The notes below the pieces were generated by a model. It did no database searches, was not told the origin of the DNA, and saw nothing but the letters and a program-made list of their open reading frames with translations. Positions 1 to 8,710 of a DNA stretch of 64,000 nucleotides are shown here, in pieces. The DNA is from Mycobacterium hubeiense (lineage in GTDB: Bacteria > Actinomycetota > Actinomycetes > Mycobacteriales > Mycobacteriaceae): the NCBI RefSeq assembly GCF_002838065.1, contig NZ_PIZU01000009.1, forward strand, positions 20,918 through 84,917. Direction: 5' to 3'. Made by a program: the position numbers and the translations under genes. How positions within the stretch are numbered: position 1 is the first letter of the stretch; every line of letters begins with the position of its first letter.

Positions 1-2
1 AG

Positions 3-518
3 GTCGACGAGGACACGGTCCGCGACGCGCAGGCCGCGATCGCGGCGGTCACCGAACTGCTGGAGCGCAAACAGCGCAATGTGGCCTCGACGCTGCGCCA
101 TGAAGCCACCGGGCGCCCGCTCGCGTGGGCGAATCCCGCTGTGGGAGTGCGCAATGCGATCGCACCTCCGATGGAGATCCACCACGAAGCCGACGGCCGC
201 TGCTGGAGCGAGTTCAATCTCAGCGCCGCCTACGAAGGACCGCCGGGCTGGGTGCACGGGGGCATCTGCGCACTGGTGCTCGACCACATTCTCGGCGAGG
301 CGGCCAGCGACGGCCTGACCAAGCCGAAGTTCACCGGCACGATCACAGTGCGCTACCTGCGCGGCACGCCGCTCGGCCCGCTGCGGGCCGAGGCATCCGT
401 CGAGCGCATCGACGGCGTCAAAACCTATGCGCGCGGCAATATCTCCGACGCCGACGGGACCACAGTTGAGGCCGAAGGCATCTTCATCCAGCCGGCGTGG
501 GCCCGGGACGTGGGATGA
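3..518 (+). CDS. PaaI-type hotdog-fold thioesterase (5' end outside window)
   Basis: The reading frame is open from the first bases, so the gene is cut by the window start; a GTG at 81 is the first start-like codon inside, but coding-like sequence continues upstream of it. The visible part has the PaaI/hotdog motif GWVHGGICALVLDH at about residues 80-93 counted from base 3, where HGG and the following Asp mark the active-site helix of acyl-CoA thioesterases. The family hydrolyses acyl- or aryl-CoA thioesters in the cytosol; substrate cannot be read from the sequence. Its TGA overlaps the ATG of the next gene (ATGA), so the two are probably translated together. Confidence 0.8.
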   Translation, partial: VDEDTVRDAQAAIAAVTELLERKQRNVASTLRHEATGRPLAWANPAVGVRNAIAPPMEIHHEADGRCWSEFNLSAAYEGPPGWVHGGICALVLDHILGEAASDGLTKPKFTGTITVRYLRGTPLGPLRAEASVERIDGVKTYARGNISDADGTTVEAEGIFIQPAWARDVG

Positions 519-1375
519 AGTTTTACATCAGCCCGGCGTTTCTCGAAACCGGCGAGATCGTCGAAATTGCCAGGGCCGCAGATGAGCTCGGCTACGACGG
601 GATGGGCATTCCCGATCATGTCGTCAACCTCGAAACATTGGCGACGCCGTATCCGTACACCCGCGACGGGCAGCGCCGCTGGCAGCCGTTCACCCACTGG
701 CCGGATCCGTGGGTGCTGGTTGGCGCGCTGGCGCAGGTGACGACCCGGCTGCGGTTCGTCACAACGGTGTACATCCCCGCGATGCGCGATCCGTACTCGG
801 CGGCCAAAGCGATTGGGACCGCGGCGTATTTGGCAGGCGGCCGGGTGGAACTCGGCATCGGCGTGGGCTGGTGCGAAGAAGAGTTCACGTTGATGGGGCA
901 GCGGTTCGATCGTCGAGGGAAGCGCACCGACGAGATGCTCGAACTGTTTCGCTCGCTGTGGCAGCCGGGCTGGACGGAATTCGAGGGTGAGTTCTACCGG
1001 ACGCCGAGGCTGGAAATGGAGCCGACGCCGCCGCACATCCCGATCTACGTCGGGGGACTGAGCGATATCGCGTTGCGTCGCGCGGCGCGCAACGACGGCT
1101 GGATCGGCGATCTGATCACGTTGGACCGGGCCATCGCGGCGGCGGGCCGACTTCGGGAACTGCGGGCCGAAAAAGATTTGCCGATGGACGGTTTCACCAT
1201 CCTGACGCCGCTCACCGATGCGTTCACGATCGCCGATTACGAGCGCGCGGCCGCGGCCGGCATCACCCATATCCTGACCATGCCGTGGATGTTCTATACG
1301 GGGCCGGATGCGACGCTGGCCGAGAAGATCGACGGCATGAAGCGATTCCGCAAGGACCTCGCACTCGACGACTAG
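515..1375 (+). CDS. LLM-class F420-dependent oxidoreductase
   Basis: A 286-residue protein beginning [20 protein letters not shown], typical of the luciferase-like monooxygenase (LLM) TIM-barrel family that in mycobacteria generally uses deazaflavin F420. The segment [16 protein letters not shown] (about 113-128) is the characteristic LLM strand and turn after the cofactor loop, followed by [17 protein letters not shown] place the start at the ATG at 515, which overlaps the preceding stop, rather than at a GTG 18 bases upstream. It ends in a 4-base convergent overlap with the asparaginase gene. The substrate is unknown; pairing with a thioesterase suggests a CoA-ester or lipid-related reaction, but that is inference. 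Confidence 0.85.
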   Translation: MKFYISPAFLETGEIVEIARAADELGYDGMGIPDHVVNLETLATPYPYTRDGQRRWQPFTHWPDPWVLVGALAQVTTRLRFVTTVYIPAMRDPYSAAKAIGTAAYLAGGRVELGIGVGWCEEEFTLMGQRFDRRGKRTDEMLELFRSLWQPGWTEFEGEFYRTPRLEMEPTPPHIPIYVGGLSDIALRRAARNDGWIGDLITLDRAIAAAGRLRELRAEKDLPMDGFTILTPLTDAFTIADYERAAAAGITHILTMPWMFYTGPDATLAEKIDGMKRFRKDLALDD

Positions 1376-2400
1376 CCCCAGCGGTTGATCACGTCGCCGA
1401 CGGGCTGACCGGACGCCAGCGCGGCCATCATCAGCACCCGCGCTTGGCTGGGCCGCAGGTTCGGCACCATCACCGCACCGGCCTTCACCATGTCATCGCC
1501 GGGACCGTATTCGGCCACCACCGGACCGGTCGGCACACGGGTGGAGATCGCGAAGGCCACACCGGCCGGCGCGTGCCGGCGCACGGCATCCACCACGGCG
1601 TCGCCCGCGTTGCCGGATCCCAACGCCGCCAAGACGATTCCGCGGGCACCGGCGGCGACGGCCGCGTCGATCGGTCCGGCGCCGTCACCCGGATAGGCGG
1701 CGACGATGTCGACCCGCGGCGCCGACGCGGCCGATACGTCGGCCACGAAGGGGCGTTGCGCCGGTTGGGTCAGTGTGAACGTCCCGTTTGCGACGGTGCC
1801 GACGGTCGGGCCGGCGAACGCGGCCAGGTCGGCAGTGTTCATCTTGCGCGTGCCCAACGCCTGAAACACATTGCCGGCGAACGTGATCAATACGCCCTGA
1901 CCGCGGGCGGCGGGGCTGGCCGCCACCGTCAACGAATCCCGTAGATTCCTCGGCCCGTCGGCATCGGGAGCATCCGAACTGCGCTGTGCGCCGGTCAACA
2001 CGATCGGCGCGGACCCGTTGTAGGTGACATCCAGCCACATGGCGGTGTCTTCCATGGTGTCGGTGCCGTGGGTGATCACCACGCCGTCGGCGCCGTCGGC
2101 GACCGCACGCTTGGCGGCCCCGCCGATCGCATCCCAGTCCGCGGGCGTCAACTGCGAACTGTCCTTCTTCATCAGGTCGACGACCTCGACGTCGAGGCCC
2201 GCGGCGAGTTCTTCCCCGCCAACCGTCGGCCGCCGGACACCGCTGGGGTCGGTGCTCGTCGCGATCGTCCCACCGGTGGTGATCACGACAAGACGCGCAT
2301 TCTCGGGCTGCGCGCTGGCCGGTCCCGTCATGCTCATCAATAACCCCGCCGCCACCGCGACGACGCCGAGCAGGACGCCTAGCGCTGGTTTATTGCCCAC
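1372..2400 (-). CDS. ansA: L-asparaginase (AnsA-like) with predicted signal peptide
   Basis: A 342-residue asparaginase/glutaminase-family enzyme (asparagine to aspartate plus ammonia). Catalytic elements are visible: TTGGTIATS (first Thr nucleophile), [10 protein letters not shown] (Thr-Asp pair) and TRKMNT carrying the catalytic Lys. The C-terminal half reads as the mycobacterial AnsA type ([17 protein letters not shown]). Unlike the cytosolic M. tuberculosis AnsA as I recall it, this one begins with about 30 residues that look like a Sec signal peptide (hydrophobic [14 protein letters not shown], then ASA before Gln). The GTG start at 2400 lies 22 bases inside the doxX gene; ATG codons at 2337 or 2331 would remove the signal. 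Start choice therefore decides location. Confidence 0.85.
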   Translation of the reverse strand: MGNKPALGVLLGVVAVAAGLLMSMTGPASAQPENARLVVITTGGTIATSTDPSGVRRPTVGGEELAAGLDVEVVDLMKKDSSQLTPADWDAIGGAAKRAVADGADGVVITHGTDTMEDTAMWLDVTYNGSAPIVLTGAQRSSDAPDADGPRNLRDSLTVAASPAARGQGVLITFAGNVFQALGTRKMNTADLAAFAGPTVGTVANGTFTLTQPAQRPFVADVSAASAPRVDIVAAYPGDGAGPIDAAVAAGARGIVLAALGSGNAGDAVVDAVRRHAPAGVAFAISTRVPTGPVVAEYGPGDDMVKAGAVMVPNLRPSQARVLMMAALASGQPVGDVINRWG

Positions 2401-2783
2401 GGCCCCGGGCCCATGGCGGCTATCAGCAGGAAGGCGAAGCAGTACAGGATGGCCAACTCGCCGCCGTTGCCGCCCAGTTGGGGGTCAAGGGGCCAGAACG
2501 CGTTGGGTTGGTGCTGCCAGAAGTACGCCACCGCCATCTCACCCGAGGCGATGAAAGCCGCTATCCGGCTGAACAATCCGATCATGATCAGCAGACCCGC
2601 GACCAGTTCGATCAGGCCGGCCCACCACGTCGGCCAGCTGCCGACCTCGAGGGCGGTGCCCAGCGGCCATCCGAACACTTTGGATGCGCCGTGCAGGGTG
2701 AACAAGAAGCCGAAGACGATGCGGAAGATGCTCAAAACGGGGGAGGCGTACGTGCTCAGCCTGGACTCGAGTTTGGACGTCAT
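2379..2783 (-). CDS. DoxX-family integral membrane protein
   Basis: A 134-residue protein with four hydrophobic segments. It carries DoxX-family features: the first helix with [16 protein letters not shown], then [20 protein letters not shown], then an aromatic loop before the last helix. DoxX proteins sit in the inner membrane; in mycobacteria some associate with superoxide dismutase and thiol oxidation, but this paralogue has no assigned role. The ATG at 2783 is chosen over the longer frame from 2819, which would overlap dtd. It lies between dtd and the asparaginase gene on one strand with short gaps or overlaps, suggesting one transcript. Confidence 0.82.
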   Translation of the reverse strand: MTSKLESRLSTYASPVLSIFRIVFGFLFTLHGASKVFGWPLGTALEVGSWPTWWAGLIELVAGLLIMIGLFSRIAAFIASGEMAVAYFWQHQPNAFWPLDPQLGGNGGELAILYCFAFLLIAAMGPGPWAINQR

Positions 2784-2815
2784 GGGCAGACCATACGCCG
2801 ACGCCCACAGGAATT

Positions 2816-3247
2816 TCACAGCTCCAGAAGCACTGTTACCGGGCCGTCATTGACGAGTTCAACTTTCATATGCGCGCCGAACACTCCCGTCGCCACGTCC
2901 GCACCCAGCTCGCGCAGCCTTGCAGCAAATGCCCTCACCAATGGTTCGGCGACCGGACCGGGTGCGGCGGCGTTCCACGTCGGGCGTCGGCCCTTGGCCG
3001 TATTGGCGTAGAGCGTGAACTGGCTGACGACCAGGATCGGAGCGCCCACGTCGGCCGCAGCCTTCTCATCGTCGAGAATCCGCAATTGCCAGAGCTTCTC
3101 GGCCATCCGCCCGGCTTTGGCGGCGTCGTCGTCGTGGGTGACTCCGACCAGCGCGACGAGTCCCTGTGACTCCGGTCGGATCGCGCCGACGACTTCACCG
3201 TCCACCGACACACTTGCCGACGTCACCCGCTGCAGCAGAACACGCAT
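2816..3247 (-). CDS. dtd: D-aminoacyl-tRNA deacylase
   Basis: A 143-residue Dtd enzyme that hydrolyses D-amino acids (and glycine on tRNA-Ala) from mischarged tRNAs in the cytosol. Hallmarks are [17 protein letters not shown] at the N terminus, the SQFTLYA motif, and the cross-subunit Gly-cisPro motif seen here as [11 protein letters not shown] at the C terminus. The ATG at 3247 matches the conserved family start; a 19-residue upstream extension is rejected. A GACAAT hexamer ends exactly six bases before the ATG, so the mRNA may be leaderless. It sits downstream of glnA beyond a terminator-like hairpin. Confidence 0.93.
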   Translation of the reverse strand: MRVLLQRVTSASVSVDGEVVGAIRPESQGLVALVGVTHDDDAAKAGRMAEKLWQLRILDDEKAAADVGAPILVVSQFTLYANTAKGRRPTWNAAAPGPVAEPLVRAFAARLRELGADVATGVFGAHMKVELVNDGPVTVLLEL

Positions 3248-3279
3248 GCGCCCATTGTCGAGGCGCCGTGCAACGAAAC

Positions 3280-3309
3280 GCCGGGCGACCCCCGAAAGGG
3301 CCACCCGGC
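3280..3309 (-). terminator. Hairpin terminator downstream of glnA
   Basis: The arms 3280-3291 and 3298-3309 form a 12-bp stem in the minus-strand transcript with a six-base loop. Two positions pair only as G-U in that strand and would be C-A mismatches in the plus-strand RNA, so the hairpin is stable only in the glnA orientation. It starts about 15 bases after the glnA stop and is followed by a short T-containing run, not a clean U-tract. Confidence 0.5.
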
Positions 3310-3324
3310 TTTTCGCGAACCGAC

Positions 3325-4761
3325 TTACACGTCGAAATACAGCGCGACCTCGTACGGGTGAGGCCGGATCTGCACCGGCAGGATCTCGTTCTCCCGCTTG
3401 TAGGAGATCCAGGTTTCGATCAGGTCCTCGGTGAACACGCCACCCTCGGTCAGGTAGTCGTGATCCTCCTCGAGCTTGTCGATCACCGCCGCCAGCGACG
3501 TCGGCGCCTGCGGGATGTTCGCGGCCTCGTCCGGCGGCAGCTCGTAGAGGTCTTTGTCGACCGGCGCCTGCGGCTCGATCTTCTTCTTGATGCCGTCGAT
3601 GCCGGCCATCATCATCGCCGAGAACGCCAGGTACGGGTTACCCGAGCTGTCCGGGCAACGGAACTCCAGACGCTTGGCCTTCGGGTTGTTGCCGGTGATC
3701 GGGATGCGCACACACGCGCTGCGGTTGCGCTGGCTGTACACCAGGTTGATCGGGGCCTCATAACCCGGCACCAGACGCTTGTAGGAGTTCACCGTCGGGT
3801 TGGTGAACGCCAGCAGCGACGGCGCGTGGTGCAGGATGCCGCCGATGTAATGGCGCGCGGTGTCCGACAGGCCTGCGTAGCCCGACTCGTCGTGAAACAG
3901 CGGCTCGCCGTCCTTCCACAGCGACTGGTGGCAGTGCATGCCGGAGCCGTTGTCACCGAACAGCGGTTTGGGCATGAACGTCACGGTCTTGCCGGCCTGC
4001 CACGCGGTGTTCTTGATGATGTACTTGAACAGCAGCAGGTCGTCGGCGGCGTGCAGCAGGGTGTTGAACTTGTAGTTGATCTCGGCCTGCCCCGCGGTGC
4101 CCACCTCGTGGTGGCCGCGCTCCAGCGTGAACCCGGCGTTCTGCAGGTTGGTGCACATTTCGTCGCGCAGGTCGACGAAGTGGTCGTAGGGTGCGACGGG
4201 GAAGTAGCCACCCTTCGGCCGGACCTTGTAGCCGCGGTTGGCGCTGCCGTCGGACTCGACCGGCTCGCCGGTGTTCCACCAGCCCGCCTCGGAGTCGATC
4301 TCGTAGAACGTGCCGTTCATCTGCGAGTCGAAGCTCACCGAATCGAAGATGTAGAACTCGGCCTCGGCACCGAAGTAGGCGGTGTCGGCGATACCGGTGC
4401 TGGCCAAGTAGTTCTCCGCTTTGCGCGCGACGTTGCGGGGGTCGCGGGAGTACGCCTCGCGGGTGAACGGGTCGTGCACGAAGAAGTTCAGGTTCAGCGT
4501 CTTGGCGGCGCGGAACGGGTCGATGCGTGCGGTCTCGGGGTCGGGCAGCAGCATCATGTCCGACTCATGGATCGACTGGAAGCCGCGCACCGACGAGCCG
4601 TCGAATGCCAACCCGTCTTCGAACACGCTCTCGTCGAACACCGAGGCCGGAACCGAGAAGTGCTGGAAAACGCCGGGCAGATCGCAGAAGCGAATGTCGA
4701 CGTACTCGACGTCTTCGTCCTTGATCAGCTTGATGATGTCGTCGGCCGTCTTTTCTGCCAC
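3325..4761 (-). CDS. glnA: Type I glutamine synthetase (GlnA1)
   Basis: A 478-residue GSI-beta glutamine synthetase (glutamate + ammonia + ATP to glutamine). Visible are the Mn/ATP-site blocks [10 protein letters not shown] and [15 protein letters not shown], the glutamate-site NRSACVRIP, and [10 protein letters not shown] containing the tyrosine adenylylated by GlnE in this subtype. Length matches actinobacterial GlnA1. I chose the GTG at 4761 ([12 protein letters not shown]), preceded by an AGGAG ribosome site, over an upstream ATG that would add 25 non-conserved residues. Divergent from the RDD membrane protein gene, an arrangement conserved in mycobacteria. In this genus glutamine synthetase supplies nitrogen and has been linked to cell-wall poly-glutamate/glutamine. 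Confidence 0.97.
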   Translation of the reverse strand: MAEKTADDIIKLIKDEDVEYVDIRFCDLPGVFQHFSVPASVFDESVFEDGLAFDGSSVRGFQSIHESDMMLLPDPETARIDPFRAAKTLNLNFFVHDPFTREAYSRDPRNVARKAENYLASTGIADTAYFGAEAEFYIFDSVSFDSQMNGTFYEIDSEAGWWNTGEPVESDGSANRGYKVRPKGGYFPVAPYDHFVDLRDEMCTNLQNAGFTLERGHHEVGTAGQAEINYKFNTLLHAADDLLLFKYIIKNTAWQAGKTVTFMPKPLFGDNGSGMHCHQSLWKDGEPLFHDESGYAGLSDTARHYIGGILHHAPSLLAFTNPTVNSYKRLVPGYEAPINLVYSQRNRSACVRIPITGNNPKAKRLEFRCPDSSGNPYLAFSAMMMAGIDGIKKKIEPQAPVDKDLYELPPDEAANIPQAPTSLAAVIDKLEEDHDYLTEGGVFTEDLIETWISYKRENEILPVQIRPHPYEVALYFDV

Positions 4762-4868
4762 GTGAGGACTCTCCTTATATCTGGTAACCCGCGCGTTGAC
4801 GCTAAGGACACGATGTTGCACGGTCGTCAACCGCATGTTGCGCCGACGTTACGTCGCGACGGCCCGCA

Positions 4869-4874
4869 TATGCT
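4869..4874 (+). promoter_or_regulatory. -10 element TATGCT for a leaderless RDD transcript
   Basis: TATGCT ends six bases before the ATG at 4881, which would place the transcription start on or next to the start codon. No Shine-Dalgarno sequence fits this ATG. No good -35 hexamer is seen, which is common for mycobacterial sigma-A promoters. Confidence 0.45.
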
Positions 4875-4880
4875 CACAGT

Positions 4881-5357
4881 ATGGCCCGTGCAACCGGGTC
4901 CTGGTTGTCCGGCCCCGAACCGCCGGAATCGGGCAGCCCGGACCAAGGACTCAACGACTATCCGGGCCAGCGGCTCGGCCTACCGGAATCCGGTCCCGGC
5001 TCCATCGCTCGCTTCGGCCGCCGGCTGGCCGCACTGCTGGTCGACTGGTTGATCGCCTACGGACTGGCGGCGCTGGCCATGACGTTTGGCCTGGGCTCGA
5101 TGGCCACCCTGTCGACCGCCGTGCTGGTCATCTGGTTCGTGCTCGGCGCCGTATCGGTCCGGCTGTTCGGGTTCAGCCCCGGTCAGTTCGCGCTGAGCCT
5201 GCGAGTGGCGTCGGTCGACAACCGCCGGCACGTCGGGCTGGGCCGGGCTGCGGCACGCGGGCTGCTGATCGCGCTGGTGATCCCGGCGCTGTTCACCGAC
5301 TCGGATCTGCGCGACCTGCACGATCTGGCCACGAAGACCGCGGTGGTGCGGCGTTAA
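4881..5357 (+). CDS. RDD-family membrane protein
   Basis: A 158-residue protein with a hydrophilic, proline- and glycine-rich N terminus (~40 residues), the RDD signature near FGRRLAALLVDWLIAYG, and two or three membrane helices ending with DLHDLATKTAVV. RDD proteins are small inner-membrane proteins of mostly unknown function, a few implicated in ion or solute transport. Position next to glnA equals the M. tuberculosis Rv2219A neighbourhood. It ends one base before the convergent DUF4191 gene. Confidence 0.85.
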   Translation: MARATGSWLSGPEPPESGSPDQGLNDYPGQRLGLPESGPGSIARFGRRLAALLVDWLIAYGLAALAMTFGLGSMATLSTAVLVIWFVLGAVSVRLFGFSPGQFALSLRVASVDNRRHVGLGRAAARGLLIALVIPALFTDSDLRDLHDLATKTAVVRR

Positions 5358-6110
5358 TCACCGCCTGCGCACCGTACGCTGCACGCCGCGCATCTTGGCC
5401 TGCGTGGGCAGCGGACCCTTCGGCATCGCGGCCGGGCCGACCTTGCTGCCCAGCGCCACCAGCCGAGACTCCAGCGAATCCATCTGCTTGACCGTGATGT
5501 TGGCGGGCAGCTTGGTCAGGTGGCGCTCCAGCTTGGCCAGCGGGACCTCGCCCTCGCCGTTGCCGACGATGATGTCGTAGATCGGCGTTTCGCCGATCAG
5601 CCGCGCGGTGCGCTTCTTCTCCTGCGCCAGTAGGGGTTTGACGCGTGTGGGGGAGCCTTCCCCGACGAGTATCACGCCGGGCCGGCCGATCACGCGATGC
5701 ACAGCGTCGAAGTTGCCGGTGGCGGCGACACCAGGGGTGACGCGCCATTTGCCGCGCAGGTTCTCCAGCGCCCAGGCCGCCGCGCCGGTCTGGCCCTCGG
5801 CTTTGCGGTAGACCGACTTCTGCGCCCGCCGGCCGAAGATGATGAACGCCACCAGCGCGCCGAGGATGACGCCCAGCGGGATCATCAGCCAGCCCGTGAA
5901 GCCGCCGGCGAAGGTGCCCAACGCCACCGCCGCCGCCACGATGAGCACGAACGCCCCGATCATGTACGGCAACAGGCGCTTGTCCTCTTTGCGCTGAATC
6001 TGGAACGCCTGCCAGAGTTGGCTGCGACGCTGCTTGGAGGCCGCCTTGCGCGCCGCCTTGGCCTCGGCCTTCGCCGCCTTGTCGGCCGCGGGATTGCGGG
6101 ATTTCGCCAT
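5358..6110 (-). CDS. DUF4191 family membrane protein
   Basis: A 250-residue protein with a Lys/Ala/Arg-rich N terminus, two adjacent membrane helices around residues 45-90 (YMIGAFVLIVAAAVALGTFA and GWLMIPLGVILGALVAFIIF), then a soluble C-terminal domain containing GRPGVILVGEGSP and YDIIVGNGEGEVPL. This architecture is the actinobacterial DUF4191 family (Rv2219-like), with no established biochemical role. The ATG at 6110 is chosen; the frame runs further upstream only as an antisense shadow of lipA. It follows lipA by four bases and is presumably cotranscribed with lipB-lipA. Confidence 0.85.
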   Translation of the reverse strand: MAKSRNPAADKAAKAEAKAARKAASKQRRSQLWQAFQIQRKEDKRLLPYMIGAFVLIVAAAVALGTFAGGFTGWLMIPLGVILGALVAFIIFGRRAQKSVYRKAEGQTGAAAWALENLRGKWRVTPGVAATGNFDAVHRVIGRPGVILVGEGSPTRVKPLLAQEKKRTARLIGETPIYDIIVGNGEGEVPLAKLERHLTKLPANITVKQMDSLESRLVALGSKVGPAAMPKGPLPTQAKMRGVQRTVRRR

Positions 6111-6114
6111 TAGT

Positions 6115-7074
6115 TCAGGATACGGCTCGCGATTGGACCGCCTGCGCGTACAGCCGACCCGCCCGGTAGGAGGAGCGCACCAGCGGGCCCGCGAGCACAC
6201 CGGCGAAGCCGAGTTGCTCCGCGAACTGCGCGTGCTCGGTGAACTCCTCGGGCTTGACCCACCGCTCCACGGGGTGATGGCGCACCGACGGCCGCAGGTA
6301 CTGGGTGATGGTGACGATGTCACAGCCGGCGTCGTACAGATCGCGCAGCGCGGTGCGCACCTCGTCGGGCGTCTCACCCATGCCGAGGATCAGGTTGGAC
6401 TTGGTTACCAGGCCGTAGTCGCGGGCTGCGGTGAGCACCGCCAGGCTGCGGTCGTAGCGGAACGCCGGGCGAATCCGCTTGAAGATGCGCGGAACGGTTT
6501 CGACGTTGTGCGCCAACACTTCCGGGCGTGCTTCGAAAACCTGCTCGAGCAGTTCGGGCACCCCGTTGAAGTCGGGGATCAGCAATTCGACGCCGGTGTT
6601 CGGGTTGAGCTTGCGGATGTAGCGCACGGTCTCGGCGTACAGCCATGCGCCGCCGTCGGGGAGATCGTCGCGGGCGACTCCGGTGACCGTCGAATAGCGC
6701 AGCCCCATCGCCGCAACGCTTTCGGCGACCCGGCGCGGTTCGTCACGATCCAGCTCGGCGGGTTTGCCGGTGTCGATCTGGCAGAAGTCACAGCGCCGGG
6801 TGCATTGCTCGCCGCCGATCAGGAAGGTCGCCTCGCGGTCCTCCCAGCACTCGAAGATGTTCGGGCAACCGGCTTCCTCGCACACGGTGTGCAGGCCCTC
6901 ACGACGGACCAGTTGCTTGAGCTCGGTGTACTCCGGGCCCATCTTGGCGCGGGTCTTGATCCACGGCGGCTTGCGCTCGATCGGCGTCTGGGCGTTGCGA
7001 ACTTCCAGGCGCAGGAGCTTTCGACCTTCCGGAGCCGGAGGGCCGGCGACATTGGGTTCAGGCGCGACCGTCAC
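6115..7074 (-). CDS. lipA: Lipoyl synthase
   Basis: A 319-residue radical SAM enzyme that inserts two sulfurs into the octanoyl group on lipoyl domains. Both Fe-S clusters are recognisable: auxiliary cluster cysteines 65, 70 and 76 ([12 protein letters not shown]) and the radical-SAM cluster cysteines 91, 95 and 98 (CTRRCDFC). The C-terminal RSSYRAG provides the conserved serine ligand of the auxiliary cluster. Its GTG start shares one base with the lipB stop (TAGTG), indicating translational coupling. It completes the pathway whose substrate, the DlaT E2 protein, is encoded just upstream in the same direction. Confidence 0.97.
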   Translation of the reverse strand: MTVAPEPNVAGPPAPEGRKLLRLEVRNAQTPIERKPPWIKTRAKMGPEYTELKQLVRREGLHTVCEEAGCPNIFECWEDREATFLIGGEQCTRRCDFCQIDTGKPAELDRDEPRRVAESVAAMGLRYSTVTGVARDDLPDGGAWLYAETVRYIRKLNPNTGVELLIPDFNGVPELLEQVFEARPEVLAHNVETVPRIFKRIRPAFRYDRSLAVLTAARDYGLVTKSNLILGMGETPDEVRTALRDLYDAGCDIVTITQYLRPSVRHHPVERWVKPEEFTEHAQFAEQLGFAGVLAGPLVRSSYRAGRLYAQAVQSRAVS

Positions 7075-7799
7075 TATGTCGATGCTACTTCCGGCAAGCA
7101 GGAGCGGTGGGCCCTGCGCTTGCGAGGGGACGACTCGGGGATCGATGCGAGGCGGCCGTCGAGCACATCACACACTGCGTCGGCGACCCGGTCGATCACG
7201 TCGGCCACCGCGACCCGCCGCCCGAGTTCGGCGGTCAACGACGTCACCCCGGCATCGGAGATCCCGCACGGCACGATCGACGAGAACGCCGCCAGGTCGC
7301 AGTCGCAGTTCAGCGCGAACCCGTGCAGCGTCGTCGCGCGGGAGACCCGGATACCGATCGCCGCGACCTTGCGGGCGGGCCGGGCGTCGTCGGCAGGCAC
7401 CCACACCCCCGAGCGGCCCTGGACCCTGCCGGTGGACAATCCCACCTCGGCGCACACCGCGATCAGCGATTCCTCAAGGCGCCGAACGAAATTCACCACA
7501 TCCAGCGGTTCGGCCAGCCCGACGATCGGGTAGCCGACCAGCTGGCCCGGGCCGTGCCAGGTGATCTTGCCGCCGCGGTCGGTGTCGACGACGGGCGTGC
7601 CGTCCGTGGGGCGTTCGTGGGGCTCGGTGCGCTTTCCGGCGGTGTAGACGGGCGGATGCTCGAGCAGCAGCAGGGTGTCCGGGCCGCCTGCCACCCGGGC
7701 ATCGGCCAGCTCGCGCTGCAATTGCCAGGCGCTGTTGTAGTCGAGGGTGCCCAGCCGCCGCACGTCGATTGGGGTGCCCGCCGACCGGATGGACGTCAT
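7074..7799 (-). CDS. lipB: Octanoyl-[ACP]:protein N-octanoyltransferase
   Basis: A 241-residue LipB that moves octanoate from acyl-carrier protein to the lipoyl-domain lysine. Signature parts are [15 protein letters not shown] near residues 78-92, the catalytic Lys144 in ARKVAAIGI, and catalytic Cys178 in SIVPCGI, matching the Cys/Lys dyad known for M. tuberculosis LipB. Start ATG at 7799 overlaps the upstream epimerase stop by four bases. The order epimerase-lipB-lipA-DUF4191 with overlaps indicates one operon. Confidence 0.97.
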   Translation of the reverse strand: MTSIRSAGTPIDVRRLGTLDYNSAWQLQRELADARVAGGPDTLLLLEHPPVYTAGKRTEPHERPTDGTPVVDTDRGGKITWHGPGQLVGYPIVGLAEPLDVVNFVRRLEESLIAVCAEVGLSTGRVQGRSGVWVPADDARPARKVAAIGIRVSRATTLHGFALNCDCDLAAFSSIVPCGISDAGVTSLTAELGRRVAVADVIDRVADAVCDVLDGRLASIPESSPRKRRAHRSCLPEVAST

Positions 7800-8704
7800 G
7801 ACTCGACGGTACTCGTGGCGAACGCCAACGCCTCGCCGATGGTGTTGTGGCGGAACTGAAAACCCGCGCGTTCCAGTGCGGCGGGAATCGCGCGCTGCCC
7901 GCCGAGCAGGCCTTCATCGGCGAACTCGCCGAGCAGTGTGCGCAGCGCAAAGCCCGGCACCATCAATGGAGTCGGGCGATTGACGGCGCGCCCCAGAGCG
8001 GCGGTGAACTCCGCGTTGGTGACGGGGGCGGGGCCGGTGAAATTGACGGGCCCGGACAGCGCATCGTTGTCGATCGCGAAGAGCAACGCCCGCACCTCGT
8101 CCTCGAGCGTGATCCACGACATGTATTGGCGGCCGTTGCCGAGCCGGGCGCCCAGCCCGAGCGAGAACAGTGGCCGCAACCGGCTGAGGATGCCGCCCGA
8201 CGGCGACAGCACCAGCCCGGTCCGCGCCAGCACCACCCGGGCGCCGTCGTTGATGGCCGGCGCGGTGGCCGCTTCCCAGTCCTGGCACAGCTGGGCCAAA
8301 AATCCCTCGCCCGGCGGGGCGGATTCGTCGGCGGTGCGATCGCGGGTGTCGCCGTAGTAGCCGACGGCGCTGGCGTTGACCAGGACCGGAACCCCGGCCT
8401 CGACCACCGCCTCGGCCAACACCTCGGTGGGATCGATGCGGCTGTCGCGCAGACTCTGCTTGAACGCTCCTGACCAGCGTTTTTGGCCGACGTTGACGCC
8501 GCACAGATTGACCACGGCGTCGACGCCGCGCAGCACATCGGCGTCGAATTCGCCCGTGTCCGGATTCCAGAACACCTCGTCGGCGGTCGAGGGCGGCCGG
8601 CGCACGATGCGCAGCGCCCGACGATTCGTGGCGCGCAACGCATACACCAACGCCGAGCCGATCAGACCCGACGATCCGGCGACCGCGATGATGGAGGTGG
8701 CCAC
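7796..8704 (-). CDS. TIGR01777-type NAD(P)-dependent epimerase (SulA-like)
   Basis: A 302-residue short-chain epimerase-fold protein. The N terminus [20 protein letters not shown] is the Rossmann nucleotide-binding loop, and the C-terminal DUF1731-like region ends in a helix with [21 protein letters not shown]. This TIGR01777 family is often labelled 'cell division inhibitor SulA' in mycobacteria, but the fold is an epimerase and that division role is weakly supported. It lies between dlaT and lipB, an order conserved in mycobacteria, so an indirect link to lipoate metabolism is possible but unproven. Confidence 0.85.
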   Translation of the reverse strand: MATSIIAVAGSSGLIGSALVYALRATNRRALRIVRRPPSTADEVFWNPDTGEFDADVLRGVDAVVNLCGVNVGQKRWSGAFKQSLRDSRIDPTEVLAEAVVEAGVPVLVNASAVGYYGDTRDRTADESAPPGEGFLAQLCQDWEAATAPAINDGARVVLARTGLVLSPSGGILSRLRPLFSLGLGARLGNGRQYMSWITLEDEVRALLFAIDNDALSGPVNFTGPAPVTNAEFTAALGRAVNRPTPLMVPGFALRTLLGEFADEGLLGGQRAIPAALERAGFQFRHNTIGEALAFATSTVES

Positions 8705-8710
8705 GTTCGG

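Noticed and set aside
4762..4880. Possible GlnR box upstream of glnA
   Set aside because: A GTAAC half site is present, but the second half site and spacing do not match the GlnR consensus well enough.
3166..5052. 628-codon open frame opposite glnA
   Set aside because: Antisense shadow of a GC-rich conserved gene; composition is Arg/Val/Gly-rich with no family motif, while glnA is unmistakable.
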